From contig NZ_JAENIJ010000008.1 in the NCBI RefSeq assembly GCF_016595435.1, positions 1 through 64,000 on the forward strand: a DNA stretch of 64,000 nucleotides, written 5' to 3'. Positions 35,353 through 44,835 of this stretch are shown piece after piece. This DNA comes from Luteolibacter pohnpeiensis. GTDB lineage: Bacteria; Verrucomicrobiota; Verrucomicrobiia; Verrucomicrobiales; Akkermansiaceae. The notes beneath the pieces were generated by a model. The model was given only the letters and a program-made list of their open reading frames with translations, searched no databases and was not told where the DNA came from. Positions within the stretch are counted from its first letter, which is position 1; each line of letters opens with the position of its first letter. A program made the translations under genes and the position numbers.

Positions 35353-35862
35353 TCAGAGAATCTCGACGGAAAGGTCGCCGCCCAGTTTCTCGATTGAGCT
35401 GGTGAGAATGGCTGGATCGCTTCCTGCGGGGATGGAAACCACGCCACGCGCGCGGAACATCGGGTGGCCGGCCATCGCGGCACTTTCCAGTCCGGTGGTG
35501 AATTCCTCAACGTTACCGCCGCCATTGGAGATGGCAGCTGCCAGTTCGCGGACGATGCCGGGACGGTCGTGAGCCACCACATCGATGGTCACGGTTTCGC
35601 GTTTTTCCGGTGATTCCGGGCCGTCTTGCGGAACGGCTTGGACGATGAGGCCGAGCGTGGCGAGGCCTTGCAGCGCTTCGATCAGATCTTTGGTCGAAGA
35701 GCTTGGGCACTCGACGCGGACAATGCCTGCGAATTGACCGGCAAGGCGGGCCATGCGGCTGTCCAGCCAGTTTCCGCCGTTGGCGGCGATCGCATCGGAA
35801 AGGAGTTTAACGAGGCCCGGGCGATCTGCGCCGAGCACGGTCATGACAAGGGAGGTGGGCAT
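35353..35862 (-). CDS. GcvR-like protein with two ACT domains
   Basis: Two ACT domains are recognisable, at about 3-75 (LVMTVLGADRPGLVKLLSDA) and about 85-165 (VTIDVVAHDRPGIVRELAAA). DRPGxV turns, which bind amino acids in ACT proteins, occur in both. Tandem ACT proteins of this size resemble GcvR, a glycine-cleavage repressor partner. Glycine-cleavage genes are not nearby, so the role is open. The ATG at 35862 begins right at the first domain. An in-frame ATG at 35976 would add 38 residues of no family character. Confidence 0.8.
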   Translation of the reverse strand: MPTSLVMTVLGADRPGLVKLLSDAIAANGGNWLDSRMARLAGQFAGIVRVECPSSSTKDLIEALQGLATLGLIVQAVPQDGPESPEKRETVTIDVVAHDRPGIVRELAAAISNGGGNVEEFTTGLESAAMAGHPMFRARGVVSIPAGSDPAILTSSIEKLGGDLSVEIL

Positions 35863-35989
35863 GGGGCCAAGGTGGCGCATCTGTTTGAGGGATGCGAGGG
35901 TTTTTCGTTCGTCGATTTTCGCCACCTGCAGGCTTGTGATATTGCCAAATGAGGAGCACGCTTCTTGCACCGTCATTCAACGATCCCCC

Positions 35990-37711
35990 ATGGTTAGCGC
36001 GCATCCCTTTCAAATTCTCTTCGAATCATTCGGCCGTTTGCCGGTCGATCATGCGGAAAACGTCAATCGCGAGGCTTATGAGACGTTGCTGGATGTTTTA
36101 AAGGTCCCGACTGAAAGCGTCGGCCGCTGTGTCTTGCTGCGCGCGCCACGGGCTGGTCATGGAAAGACGCATTTGCTTTCACGACTGCAACATCAGTTGG
36201 TCGGCTCCCACGAGTTTATCTCACTGCAACCCTCGTCCGGGACGCGGATCACAGCTTCAACTGTGATCGAAGATGCCATACGCCGCCTGACCCGGACTTT
36301 GCCGGCATCCGGTGGATTGACTGCGATGGATTTGTTGGTACGGAAGCTCTTTGCCTTTTCACTGCAGCCGCTGGTGCGCTCTGGCGAAGTTCCCTGTCAG
36401 GATCGCGATGGTGCTCTGGGCGCATTGAAAAACCGGCCGATCGAGACCTTTGATTTCCACCATCCCAACGCGGTGACCGCCCAGTGGGCGCGGGAAAATT
36501 TCGAAGTTCTGGGGCCTCGATTGGGGATGGAACTTGCCCAGCAATGCGGCATTCCGGTGCGGGATGTGACGTTCTGGCTGGATTCGATGTTCCGATTTGC
36601 TTCGACACCGCTGGACTACCCATCGCGCATGCAGACGCTGGCACAGGCGGTTTTGGGAGCAGAAATGACGGAAGGGGTGGCCATGGATCGTCTGGAGGCG
36701 ATTCTTGGATTGCTGGCGTCCCAGCAACGGGTTGTCTTGGTCGCAGATGAACTTGAAGGGTTTTCAGCTGACGAAACCGCCGCACTGAAATTGTCCGCGT
36801 TCATCGGCGCTTTGCGGCAGTCCGTGGACCGCTTGGATGTCATTTTATCATTGAATCAGGACATCTGGGACAGCGCGTTTCTTCCCCGACTCAGCGGAGG
36901 CTTGGCGGACCGCTTGTCAGAGGTGTTGGTGGAGCTGAAACCACTTTCTGAAGATGAAATCATCGCTTTGCTTAACTCCCGGGCTCCAGGGCTTGGTGAG
37001 CAAGTCAGGGCGCACATCGATACCAGCGATCTACATGCGCGTGGCCTGATCCGCGCCGCAGGTGAGGCATGGGTCAATGCGGCGCGCGCGAGATCCTCGC
37101 AGCCTGTAGAACCAATTTCGGAAGCACCGGTGGCAGAACCAACAGTTCCTGCAGCCCAGCCGGTCGAGCCGGAAGTGGAATACACCGAAGTTGAATACAG
37201 CGCACCAACTGAAGCTGAAATCGCTCCGCCGGAACCACCTGCCGAGCCTGAATTGCCAGCCGAAGAGGAAGATTTCAGTTCGCCATTTACCATCGCTGCC
37301 GAGCCCGCAGTTGAAGAGAAACCTGTCGATTCACCGTTCATGGCAGTAGCGGAGGTAGAGGAGTCTTCGTGGGAGGCGCCAGTTGAAGATTCGCCGTTCC
37401 AGATCGCCGAAGAGCCGGTTGTAACTGAGGTCGAACCTGCATTTGAACCTGAAAAAGCGCCTTCTCCCTTCGAAGCCATTGCTTCGGATGCTTCACCATT
37501 TACGGCGGTGCCGGATCAGCCAGAACCTGCCCAGCCGGAGGAGGATTTGAGCCAGCCAATTTTTGAGGAAAAACCGCCAATTGCTGAGGAAACACCGGTC
37601 CAAAGCCAACCAGATACAGCGCCGAAACCTTCGGAAGTGGCTGGCGATCAGAAGCGTGTCGATGACCTGCTGCGGCAGTTCAGAGAGCGCTATGGTCGCG
37701 GGAGTTTGTGA
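35990..37711 (+). CDS. AAA-type ATPase with a C-terminal SPF-motif tail
   Basis: The protein is 573 aa. Residues about 1-390 form a P-loop ATPase: a Walker A-like RAPRAGHGKTHLL near residue 50 (Pro in the first glycine position), Walker B VVLVADELEG near 250, a sensor-like DVILSLNQD near 285 and LADRLSEV as a possible arginine-finger region. Residues about 390-540 are a Pro/Glu-rich disordered region holding five similar motifs: SSPFTIAAE, DSPFMAVAE, DSPFQIAEE, PSPFEAIAS and ASPFTAVPD. The last 20 residues form a helix (QKRVDDLLRQFRERYGRG). The start ATG at 35990 gives a start just before ILFESFGRLP. It precedes nuoD by 65 bp. No specific family was recognised. Confidence 0.8.
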   Translation: MVSAHPFQILFESFGRLPVDHAENVNREAYETLLDVLKVPTESVGRCVLLRAPRAGHGKTHLLSRLQHQLVGSHEFISLQPSSGTRITASTVIEDAIRRLTRTLPASGGLTAMDLLVRKLFAFSLQPLVRSGEVPCQDRDGALGALKNRPIETFDFHHPNAVTAQWARENFEVLGPRLGMELAQQCGIPVRDVTFWLDSMFRFASTPLDYPSRMQTLAQAVLGAEMTEGVAMDRLEAILGLLASQQRVVLVADELEGFSADETAALKLSAFIGALRQSVDRLDVILSLNQDIWDSAFLPRLSGGLADRLSEVLVELKPLSEDEIIALLNSRAPGLGEQVRAHIDTSDLHARGLIRAAGEAWVNAARARSSQPVEPISEAPVAEPTVPAAQPVEPEVEYTEVEYSAPTEAEIAPPEPPAEPELPAEEEDFSSPFTIAAEPAVEEKPVDSPFMAVAEVEESSWEAPVEDSPFQIAEEPVVTEVEPAFEPEKAPSPFEAIASDASPFTAVPDQPEPAQPEEDLSQPIFEEKPPIAEETPVQSQPDTAPKPSEVAGDQKRVDDLLRQFRERYGRGSL

Positions 37712-37776
37712 AAAATTTCACAAAGCCCTTGCGATTCGCCAGGGTTTGGTCGCTTATTGTAGAGGTAGAAACCCGC

Positions 37777-39033
37777 ATGAGCACCACACAGGATTATCAG
37801 GCGCCCGATACCCATGCCAAAGCGGCCAAAGCCATGGAAGATTACCATGGTGAGACCGATGATTTGATGGGAGAGCGCATGGTCCTGAACATGGGCCCAT
37901 CGCATCCGGCCACGCATGGCGTGTTGCGTTTGGTGCTGGAGCTTGATGGCGAAGTGATAGTTTCGGCTGACCCCGATGTGGGTTTTTTGCATCGGGGCGA
38001 TGAGAAAATCGCCGAAAATATGCACTACAACCAATTCGTGCCATACACGGATCGGCTGGATTACCTCGCTCCGCTTGCGAACAACGTGGCCTACGCCTGC
38101 GCGGTCGAGAAATTGATGGACTGGACCTTGCCGCCCCGCGGTCAGGCCTTGCGTGTGCTCTGCTGTGAGTTGGCACGCATTTCCGCCCACATGCTGGGTG
38201 TGGGTGTCTGCGCGATGGATGTCGGCGCAATGACGGTTTTCCTCTACACCTTCACCGAGCGAGAAAAAATCTACAATCTTTGCGAACAACTCACCGGTGC
38301 GCGCTTCACCACTTCCTACACCCGGGTTGGCGGTCAGTTGCGCGACATGCCAGCGGGTTTCGAAGCAGCCGTGCGCAAGTTTCTGGATGAGTGCCTGATC
38401 GCGATCGGCGAAATCGGTAAACTCCTCGATAAGAACAAGATCTTCCTCGATCGGATGATCGATATTGGTGTCATTTCCAAAGAATCAGCCGTCAGCTGGG
38501 GGCTTACAGGCCCGAATCTCCGGGCTGCTGGAGTGCCACGGGATTTGCGCAAGGATCGGCCCTACCTGGGTTACGAAAACTATGACTTCGATGTCCCAAT
38601 CGCCGACGAAAGCGATTGTTATGCCCGATATCAGGTGCGGATGGAGGAAATGCGTCAATCGATCAAAATCTGCCGTCAGGTGCTGGATACCATGCCGGAC
38701 GGGCCCGTCAATTTGGTCGATGCCAAGAGTACGCTGCCGAAGAAGGAGCGGGTGTTGATGTCGATGGAAGAGCTGATCCACCATTTCATCATCTCGACCC
38801 AAGGGATCGACGCGCCGGCGGGAGAAATTTATTTCGGTGCGGAAAACCCGAAAGGAGAGCTCGGATTTTACATTCATTCCAAGGGCGGCGGTGTTCCGTA
38901 TCGGTTAAAAATCCGCAGCCCGTCATTCTGCAATCTTTCCATCGTATCTCGTCTGTTGCCGGGTCATATGGTATCCGATATTCCGGCGATCCTTGGTTCA
39001 CTCGATTTTGTCATGGGCGAGTGTGATCGTTGA
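37777..39033 (+). CDS. nuoD: NADH-quinone oxidoreductase subunit D
   Basis: NuoD is the 49-kDa quinone-site subunit of complex I. The 418-aa protein has MGPSHPATHGVLRLVLELDGE near residue 35, GFLHRGDEKIAE, then YAPLANN-like DYLAPLANNVAYACAVEKL, and the C-terminal KGEIGFY-like GELGFYIHSKGGGVPYRLKIRSP and LPGHMVSDIPAILGSLDFVMGECDR. The latter are diagnostic. The ATG at 37777 is used. The usual nuoABC partners are not upstream; only nuoE follows. Confidence 0.96.
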   Translation: MSTTQDYQAPDTHAKAAKAMEDYHGETDDLMGERMVLNMGPSHPATHGVLRLVLELDGEVIVSADPDVGFLHRGDEKIAENMHYNQFVPYTDRLDYLAPLANNVAYACAVEKLMDWTLPPRGQALRVLCCELARISAHMLGVGVCAMDVGAMTVFLYTFTEREKIYNLCEQLTGARFTTSYTRVGGQLRDMPAGFEAAVRKFLDECLIAIGEIGKLLDKNKIFLDRMIDIGVISKESAVSWGLTGPNLRAAGVPRDLRKDRPYLGYENYDFDVPIADESDCYARYQVRMEEMRQSIKICRQVLDTMPDGPVNLVDAKSTLPKKERVLMSMEELIHHFIISTQGIDAPAGEIYFGAENPKGELGFYIHSKGGGVPYRLKIRSPSFCNLSIVSRLLPGHMVSDIPAILGSLDFVMGECDR

Positions 39034-39075
39034 TGTTAGAACCCGTGATCCATGGTCGAATCCTGATTTCTTCTC

Positions 39076-39651
39076 ATGTCATCTTCCGCTCTCAACGAAA
39101 ACATAGCATCTCATGAAACTCCGGGCTCGAAGTTTCATCCGGCATTCGAGGTGACTCCTGAGCTGGAAAAAGAAGCCGATGATCGGATTTCGCATTATCC
39201 GGTGAACAAGCGTTCGGCAGTGCTGCCGTTACTCCACATCGTCCAGCATCGATTCGGCTACATTTCCGCTCCTGCGATCGATTGGGTAGCGGCGAAGCTC
39301 GAAATATTGCCGATCAAGGTGTTAGAAGTCGTTACATTCTATCCGGGTTTCCGACAATCAGCGCCGGGGAAGTATCATATACGCGTTTGCAGAACCTTAT
39401 CCTGTGCCATGGGAGGTAGCCATGAATTGATGGAAAAAATCTGCGAATTAACAGGGATAGACCGATCCGCCAGCGATCCTCACCATCACCCGATTTCCAT
39501 TTCACCTTGTGGTCGTTTTTCAGTCGAGTTCGCGGAATGCCTTGCTTCCTGTGGAACGGCTCCTGTTTGTATGGTCAATGATGACTTTCATGCGGCAATT
39601 CCTGCGGAGAAGGCAGAGGATTTGCTGAAGAAATATGTCGATAAAATTTGA
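39076..39651 (+). CDS. nuoE: NADH-quinone oxidoreductase subunit E (2Fe-2S)
   Basis: NuoE carries the N1a 2Fe-2S cluster of the NADH dehydrogenase module. The 191-aa protein has KRSAVLPLLHIVQHRFGYIS, a helix typical of NuoE, then ligand Cys pairs CRTLSC (about 105-110) and CLASC (about 155-159). The region SPCGRFSVEFAECLAS matches the second half of the fold. It follows nuoD after 42 bp. nuoF and nuoG would be expected next, but an mprF gene comes instead. Confidence 0.93.
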   Translation: MSSSALNENIASHETPGSKFHPAFEVTPELEKEADDRISHYPVNKRSAVLPLLHIVQHRFGYISAPAIDWVAAKLEILPIKVLEVVTFYPGFRQSAPGKYHIRVCRTLSCAMGGSHELMEKICELTGIDRSASDPHHHPISISPCGRFSVEFAECLASCGTAPVCMVNDDFHAAIPAEKAEDLLKKYVDKI

Positions 39652-39729
39652 TCGCAAAATCCGGGCGATCTGTTGAATTTTGGGCACAAACCGGCTCCGA
39701 ATGCCGCTTTGAGTTTGTGACGGAAGCAG

Positions 39730-42375
39730 ATGAGTGAGCATGAAGAATTGCCGGTCGAGGTATCAGGACCTGTTCATGTTTCGCGTCTTCGCGTCTGGAT
39801 TTGGCGTTTGGGGATAGCGGCTTGGTTGGTGATTCTTGCGTTTGCATTGGCGGCCCTGCACAAGGAATGGGCACATTTTCACGCCAAGGATTTCAAAGCG
39901 GCGCTGGCGCGCTTGGGTTGGATGCATGTTGGACTGGCACTTGGGTGCACCGCTCTTAGTTATTTCAGCAACGCGGCGATCGATCTGTTTTCGCTTCGTT
40001 GGCTTGGCAAAAAAGTCTCCACGGTTAAGGCATTGGGGTGTTCCTACATCGCTGCCGCGTTCAGCTTGAATGCCGGGGGCACCTTGTTAGGTGGTGGTGG
40101 CGTCCGCATGAGACTCTACACGGGGCTTGGTCTCACGCCTGGTGAGGTTGCGCGAATGGCTGGATTTGCGGTCTTTGCCGGATGGGCTGGGAATGCTCTG
40201 GTTGCGGGAATTTTGCTGATCCTTTCACCCGCTGCCTTGCCGATGGTGGGTGGGGCGTTGGCTCGGGGAATCGGTGTCTTGCTTGTCATCGCAGTGGGTT
40301 GCCTGCTGCTTTGGAACTACTGGCGGCGTGGAAAACATGACGTCGATGAAAACCTGCGCTGGCCGCCAACCGGGTTGTTGTTTGCCGCTATTTTGTCTTC
40401 AGCGCTTGACTGGGTCATGGCAGGAATGGCGATTCGTGTTTTGCTGCCTGGTGATCTGGGAAATATCGGCACGGCGGGTTTCCTCGGCGTGGTGTTGGTT
40501 TCGCAACTTTTAAGCGCCCTGAGCCACGTTCCTGGAGGCGTTGGAGTGTTGGAACTCTCGATTACCCGGTTGGCTGGCGCGGCGGTCCCGCACGCTTGGC
40601 TAGCAGCGGCGTTACTTTGTTATCGGGCGTTGTTTTATCTGCTCCCATTTGCCTTGGCCGCTGCTTGGATGGGCGGACGGGAAGCCTGGGCACATCGCCG
40701 GAAAGTGACGCGCAGTGTGGAAATTCTCGGCGGTGTCTGGATGCGCCTCGGGCCGAGGCTGGGTGCTTTGTTGGCCCTCGGCGGTGGATTTGTTCTGATG
40801 CTTTCAGCGAATACGCCGATGCTAGCAGCCCGCCGGATGTGGTTGAAGGATACCCTGCCGCTAACCTTTGTCGAAACCTCGCATTTTCTTTCGAGCATTG
40901 CCGGCGTTGCCTTGATCGTGGTGGCTCGCGGTCTACAGCGGCGGGTTCATGCCGCATGGTGGGCGGCGGTGTTGCTATCCATCGCGGGAATGATTCTATC
41001 GCTCCTGAAAGGGTTCGATTATGAAGAGGCGCTCTTGCTCGGCTTTCTGCTCCTTTGTCTGATTCCTTATCGGGATCAATTTCATCGCCATGCGGCCATG
41101 TGGTCGCGCCGTTTTACCGTCGAGTGGTGGTTCTTACTGATCGGGTTGACCACGGTTTCCGTTTGGCTAGGATTTTTCAGCACTCGTCATGTCGAATATC
41201 GCAACGATTTGTGGTGGCGGTTTTCCTTTGATGGTGATGCTTCGCGATTCCTGCGGGCGCAGGTTGGTGTCGCGGTTGTTCTGATTGCCGTATTGCTTGC
41301 GCAATGGCTGCGTCCAACGCCGCCAAGAGTCCGTAAAAAACAGGCGGAGTTGAGCGATGAGAAACGTGCCAAAGTTGCGGCACTTGTCGCTGAGGCCCCG
41401 CAGTGCCAGGCGCATCTGGCGTTGTTAGGCGATAAGATGTTTCATTTCAGCCGGTCTGGTAATGCCTTTTTGATGTATGGCGAGCAAGGTCGCTCGCGGA
41501 TCGTCATGGGGGATCCGGTCGGTGACGAAGATGAGTGGGATGATCTCCTGTGGAATTTCAACGAAACCGCAGAAGATGAAGGTCGGCGTGTTTGTTATTA
41601 CCAGATATCATCGGTGACGCTCGCGCGATGCATTGATATGGGAATGAGATTGTTCAAACTCGGTGAGGAAGCCCGGGTTTCTCTAACCGAATTTTCCCTG
41701 GAAAGCCCGGATTCACGTAGGTTGAGACAGGCAAGAAGTCGCGCGGTTCGTGACGGAATGAGCTTTGAAATGTGGACGCCGGAACAATCGAAAGCGCACA
41801 TGACCGAGCTGCGCACGGTATCCGATCAATGGCTGGATAAACATTCGGCACGCGAGAAAAGTTTTTCATTAGGTCGTTTTGATGAGGCTTATCTAACAAC
41901 GGGACCGATGGCGGTTATCCTGAAATCGGGCACCATTCTAGCGTTTGCAAATCTATGGTGCGGTGGTTCGAAGGAGGAGCTTTCGATTGATCTGATGCGA
42001 TACGGTTCCGATGCTCCGGGAGGTGTGATGGATTATCTTTTCACCGAGTTGCTGGTTTGGGGCAAAGAGCAGGGATACCATTGGTTCAGTTTGGGCATGG
42101 CACCGCTCTCGGGTATGGCCGCGCATCCGCTAGCCCCTCTCTGGCAGAAGCTCGGCTCGTTGATCTATTTGCGTGGAGGAGCCTTTTACAATTTTCGTGG
42201 TTTGAGGGATTTTAAAGAAAAGTTCCATCCGGAGTGGGATCCCCATTATTTGGCGGTTCCCAGTCCCTGGCATTTGCCTGCTGCTTTGACCGATATCACC
42301 ACGCTGATCGGCGGCGGATGGCGTGGTGTCATGGGTAGGCAAAATAGGAAAATAAGTTCGAACGCATCACCATGA
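39730..42375 (+). CDS. mprF: Bifunctional phosphatidylglycerol lysyltransferase/flippase (MprF/LpiA-type)
   Basis: MprF transfers an amino acid (often Lys) from aminoacyl-tRNA to phosphatidylglycerol and flips the product to the outer leaflet, lowering negative surface charge. The 881-aa protein has about twelve membrane segments (1-530), with the UPF0104-like LLGGGGVRMRLYTGLGLTPGEVAR and HVPGGVGVLELS elements. A C-terminal DUF2156 (GNAT-like) synthase domain runs from about 560, with DMGMRLFKLGEEARVSL near 640 and KEKFHPEWDPHYLAVP near the end. The amino acid donor cannot be told from sequence. It overlaps the next gene by 4 bp. Confidence 0.93.
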   Translation: MSEHEELPVEVSGPVHVSRLRVWIWRLGIAAWLVILAFALAALHKEWAHFHAKDFKAALARLGWMHVGLALGCTALSYFSNAAIDLFSLRWLGKKVSTVKALGCSYIAAAFSLNAGGTLLGGGGVRMRLYTGLGLTPGEVARMAGFAVFAGWAGNALVAGILLILSPAALPMVGGALARGIGVLLVIAVGCLLLWNYWRRGKHDVDENLRWPPTGLLFAAILSSALDWVMAGMAIRVLLPGDLGNIGTAGFLGVVLVSQLLSALSHVPGGVGVLELSITRLAGAAVPHAWLAAALLCYRALFYLLPFALAAAWMGGREAWAHRRKVTRSVEILGGVWMRLGPRLGALLALGGGFVLMLSANTPMLAARRMWLKDTLPLTFVETSHFLSSIAGVALIVVARGLQRRVHAAWWAAVLLSIAGMILSLLKGFDYEEALLLGFLLLCLIPYRDQFHRHAAMWSRRFTVEWWFLLIGLTTVSVWLGFFSTRHVEYRNDLWWRFSFDGDASRFLRAQVGVAVVLIAVLLAQWLRPTPPRVRKKQAELSDEKRAKVAALVAEAPQCQAHLALLGDKMFHFSRSGNAFLMYGEQGRSRIVMGDPVGDEDEWDDLLWNFNETAEDEGRRVCYYQISSVTLARCIDMGMRLFKLGEEARVSLTEFSLESPDSRRLRQARSRAVRDGMSFEMWTPEQSKAHMTELRTVSDQWLDKHSAREKSFSLGRFDEAYLTTGPMAVILKSGTILAFANLWCGGSKEELSIDLMRYGSDAPGGVMDYLFTELLVWGKEQGYHWFSLGMAPLSGMAAHPLAPLWQKLGSLIYLRGGAFYNFRGLRDFKEKFHPEWDPHYLAVPSPWHLPAALTDITTLIGGGWRGVMGRQNRKISSNASP

Positions 42376-43175
42376 GCTCAAATCCTAAACGCCGCCGCAA
42401 GCGATGGCTGCTATTTGGAATCGGTGGTTTGATTTTCGCCGCCGTAGTGGCGTTTATTTTACACATGGTGCTGCCGCATCACTTTCTTGGAACCGGGCAG
42501 GCACTGGTTCTGACATTGCCTCACGGGAAATTCGAAACGCTTTATTATAACTTGGGACGGCGCCACCCAAAGGGCATCGTCATTGTCGCCACAGGCGATG
42601 GAGGTTGGTCCTACTGGGAGGAAAATGTGGCCAAACATTTGTCGGGACAGGGCTATGCGGTCGGTGGTTGGGATTGCCGGAAGTTTGCCGATACACGCAC
42701 CTACGATGCGGCGGAATTGTCCGCCGGATTTCGTCAAGCGGTTGAGGTTGTTAGAAAACATTCCGGAGCGGGTGATGTGCCGATTTGGTATCTGGGTTGG
42801 TCTACCGGAGCAGAGCAATCCGTGGCGGCAGCAGCTTTTCCCGGGCGGCCGGATGGCTTGGTCGGATTGTTGCTGGCAGCGCCAGGTCGAACCGGTCGCT
42901 ATGGGATCGATGATAGTGATTTGTTAGGTGTCGAGCCCCAGGGGGAAAATACCTTCCGACTATCTTCATTGGCTCCCAAGTTGAAGGGACTCAAGATTGT
43001 TCAATTTGCTGCCGGGCTGGATCCGCTGGATGATACCAGCTGGTTGCCAGCTTTGGGCGATATTCCTCACCAGCTGATCGAGTTCCCCACAGAACTGCAC
43101 GATATGGGTGGAGCAGGGGATGAGTTTCTGAAAAAGGTGGATGAAGCCATGAGCTGGACTCTGAAGCGGCCCTGA
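42372..43175 (+). CDS. VirJ/AcvB-like alpha/beta hydrolase
   Basis: The 267-aa protein has an N-terminal membrane anchor (about 12-36) and an alpha/beta-hydrolase body. GWSTGAE near residue 146 is the nucleophile elbow (Ser), KGIVIVATGDGGWSYWEE begins the fold, and a Asp/His pair is available in LDPLDDT and ELHDMGGAG. AcvB/VirJ proteins of Agrobacterium and Rhizobium act with LpiA and hydrolyse lysyl-phosphatidylglycerol. The gene starts within the mprF stop (ATGA), so a coupled synthesis/turnover unit is likely by analogy. Confidence 0.85.
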   Translation: MSSNPKRRRKRWLLFGIGGLIFAAVVAFILHMVLPHHFLGTGQALVLTLPHGKFETLYYNLGRRHPKGIVIVATGDGGWSYWEENVAKHLSGQGYAVGGWDCRKFADTRTYDAAELSAGFRQAVEVVRKHSGAGDVPIWYLGWSTGAEQSVAAAAFPGRPDGLVGLLLAAPGRTGRYGIDDSDLLGVEPQGENTFRLSSLAPKLKGLKIVQFAAGLDPLDDTSWLPALGDIPHQLIEFPTELHDMGGAGDEFLKKVDEAMSWTLKRP

Positions 43176-43193
43176 ATTCCAGCGTACTTTGCC

Positions 43194-44126
43194 TCAAGGA
43201 TCTAACAGATTGCGTTGCTTGCGGGCTTTCCACCACGGAATCCCCGCGTGAATGGCGTTCGCCCCGATGATGGTCAAGGTTCCGAAATAGAACCCTGGAT
43301 GCAGATCTTGATACTCTTTGAAAATGATCAAGGCCGCTGTGATACCGTAGACTGGCTCAAAGTTGATCGCTAGATTGCTGGTGTATGCGGATAAACTGCG
43401 CAGCAAGTGGATATGAAATCCGTGCGCAAACACCGTGCAGATCCACGAAAGAGCGAGCAACCAGATCCAATCGTACCCATGCCACTGGAATAGCTGCACC
43501 CAACTGGCGATCGGGCTCGCGATATTTCCTGATACGATCGGCATCAGGAGCGCCACCACGATGAAGGCTCCAGTCATTTCCCAGGCGACCATCACCTGAG
43601 TATCAAGCCGACCTTGATTGACCAATCTGCGATTCAATACCGGAAAGACAGCTGCAAGAAATGCGGCTAGCAACGCAATTGCCAAACCTAACAAATGCGA
43701 GCTGGACCTTTCAAAACCTGCGATCATCACTATACCTGCAGCTACCAATCCACCTAACAGAACTTCGGACATGCGGATTGGTCGCTTTTCCAGCCAAGGT
43801 TCGGTAAAAGCCGTGAACAGTGAAATGGTCGCAACACCAGCCAGGCAGATCGAAATGTTGGCAACTTTAACGGCGCCGAAAAAACAGAGCCAGTGGAGTC
43901 CGACGAGTGCGCCAATCAGTAAGAGGCGAATCGTATCTTTCCCAGCCGCAAGCGATTTTCGTTTGAACAGACACGTTACGATTGCCGCCCCAACTGCTGC
44001 TAGAAAAGTTCGACAACAAACAATCGCGGGTGCTGGGAGAGAAATCAACCGTCCGAGAATGGCAGTTGCCGCAAACACCATGACCAGCAGGTGCAGTTGG
44101 AAGATAGGTTTCATGCGAAGAGCCAT
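43194..44126 (-). CDS. DMT superfamily (EamA) transporter
   Basis: The 310-aa protein has ten predicted membrane segments arranged as two EamA repeats, as in DMT metabolite exporters. The first half contains PAPAIVCCRTFLAAVGA and VGLHWLCFFGAVKVANIS. The second contains SAYTSNLAINFEPVYGITAALI, with the conserved N and EP residues of the family. The substrate is unknown. Two ATG codons (44126, 44114) are close together. It is convergent with the VirJ-like gene, with an 18-bp gap. A TGTTAGA heptamer (TCTAACA at 43201) lies at its C-terminus. Confidence 0.9.
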   Translation of the reverse strand: MALRMKPIFQLHLLVMVFAATAILGRLISLPAPAIVCCRTFLAAVGAAIVTCLFKRKSLAAGKDTIRLLLIGALVGLHWLCFFGAVKVANISICLAGVATISLFTAFTEPWLEKRPIRMSEVLLGGLVAAGIVMIAGFERSSSHLLGLAIALLAAFLAAVFPVLNRRLVNQGRLDTQVMVAWEMTGAFIVVALLMPIVSGNIASPIASWVQLFQWHGYDWIWLLALSWICTVFAHGFHIHLLRSLSAYTSNLAINFEPVYGITAALIIFKEYQDLHPGFYFGTLTIIGANAIHAGIPWWKARKQRNLLDP

Positions 44127-44268
44127 AGCTAAACTCAGAACCCAGGTATCGGCGTATGGATTGACTTCGGCAACTGCAGTTTAGCTCAGGCCAGCGAATA
44201 CTTCTCTTGTGATCTTCTTCTATCGCTGGAAATGCAACGCATTCTCGCATGGCGCGATAGCATGCGCT

Positions 44269-44835
44269 TTATCCTGGATTGCTGAGGAAGATATCGACAC
44301 TTGATGACCGACCGTGCTCTTCCCACCAATCGCTCAGAAGCCAATGGATGCACTCACCTGTCGACCAGACGGGTGGGCCGAATGGTGAATGTTTTCCAGT
44401 ACTCAGCGAACCCAATAAAACCGAAGCTGCGCTCACCCTACAGGCTAAAATGTCCAACGCCTGCAATGGAAACCCATAAAGTTGAGAATCCAGTGATAGT
44501 GACATCCTACAAATCACGGTGTCGACTTCACGGAACCAGACGGACTCATATTCCGCGAGAGCTTTTCTTAACTCAGGGGCTTTCATGCCCGGGCGATAGA
44601 GGCGTTGTAGAACATTCGAATCTAAAACGCCGATGGACATCAATTTGACGAGAATATTCATAAAGTACGACGCTAGCCGATCCCATGATGGAAGGGGAGC
44701 TGCTGGCCGGAAAGAATGACGCGATGAATAATCAATCATCTTGGGTTCGATTGTGAATTGTTTTCCAAATGTCAGATTGAAGAAATATACGATTCGTGAT
44801 ATCGCGGCTATTCCAAAGGGAACTCCATTTTCCAC
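44269..44835 (-). CDS. Hypothetical protein, no recognised family
   Basis: The ORF is 188 codons with a GTG start at 44835. An ATG at 44739 (MIDYSSRH) would give about 157 residues. Composition is mixed, without signal peptide or clear membrane helix. The later part, SVDIFLSNPG, is near the stop. Local GC is lower than in neighbours, as is the surrounding gap (44127-45027). It may be a genuine small orphan gene or a chance ORF. No operon partner is seen. Confidence 0.4.
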   Translation of the reverse strand: MENGVPFGIAAISRIVYFFNLTFGKQFTIEPKMIDYSSRHSFRPAAPLPSWDRLASYFMNILVKLMSIGVLDSNVLQRLYRPGMKAPELRKALAEYESVWFREVDTVICRMSLSLDSQLYGFPLQALDILACRVSAASVLLGSLSTGKHSPFGPPVWSTGECIHWLLSDWWEEHGRSSSVDIFLSNPG

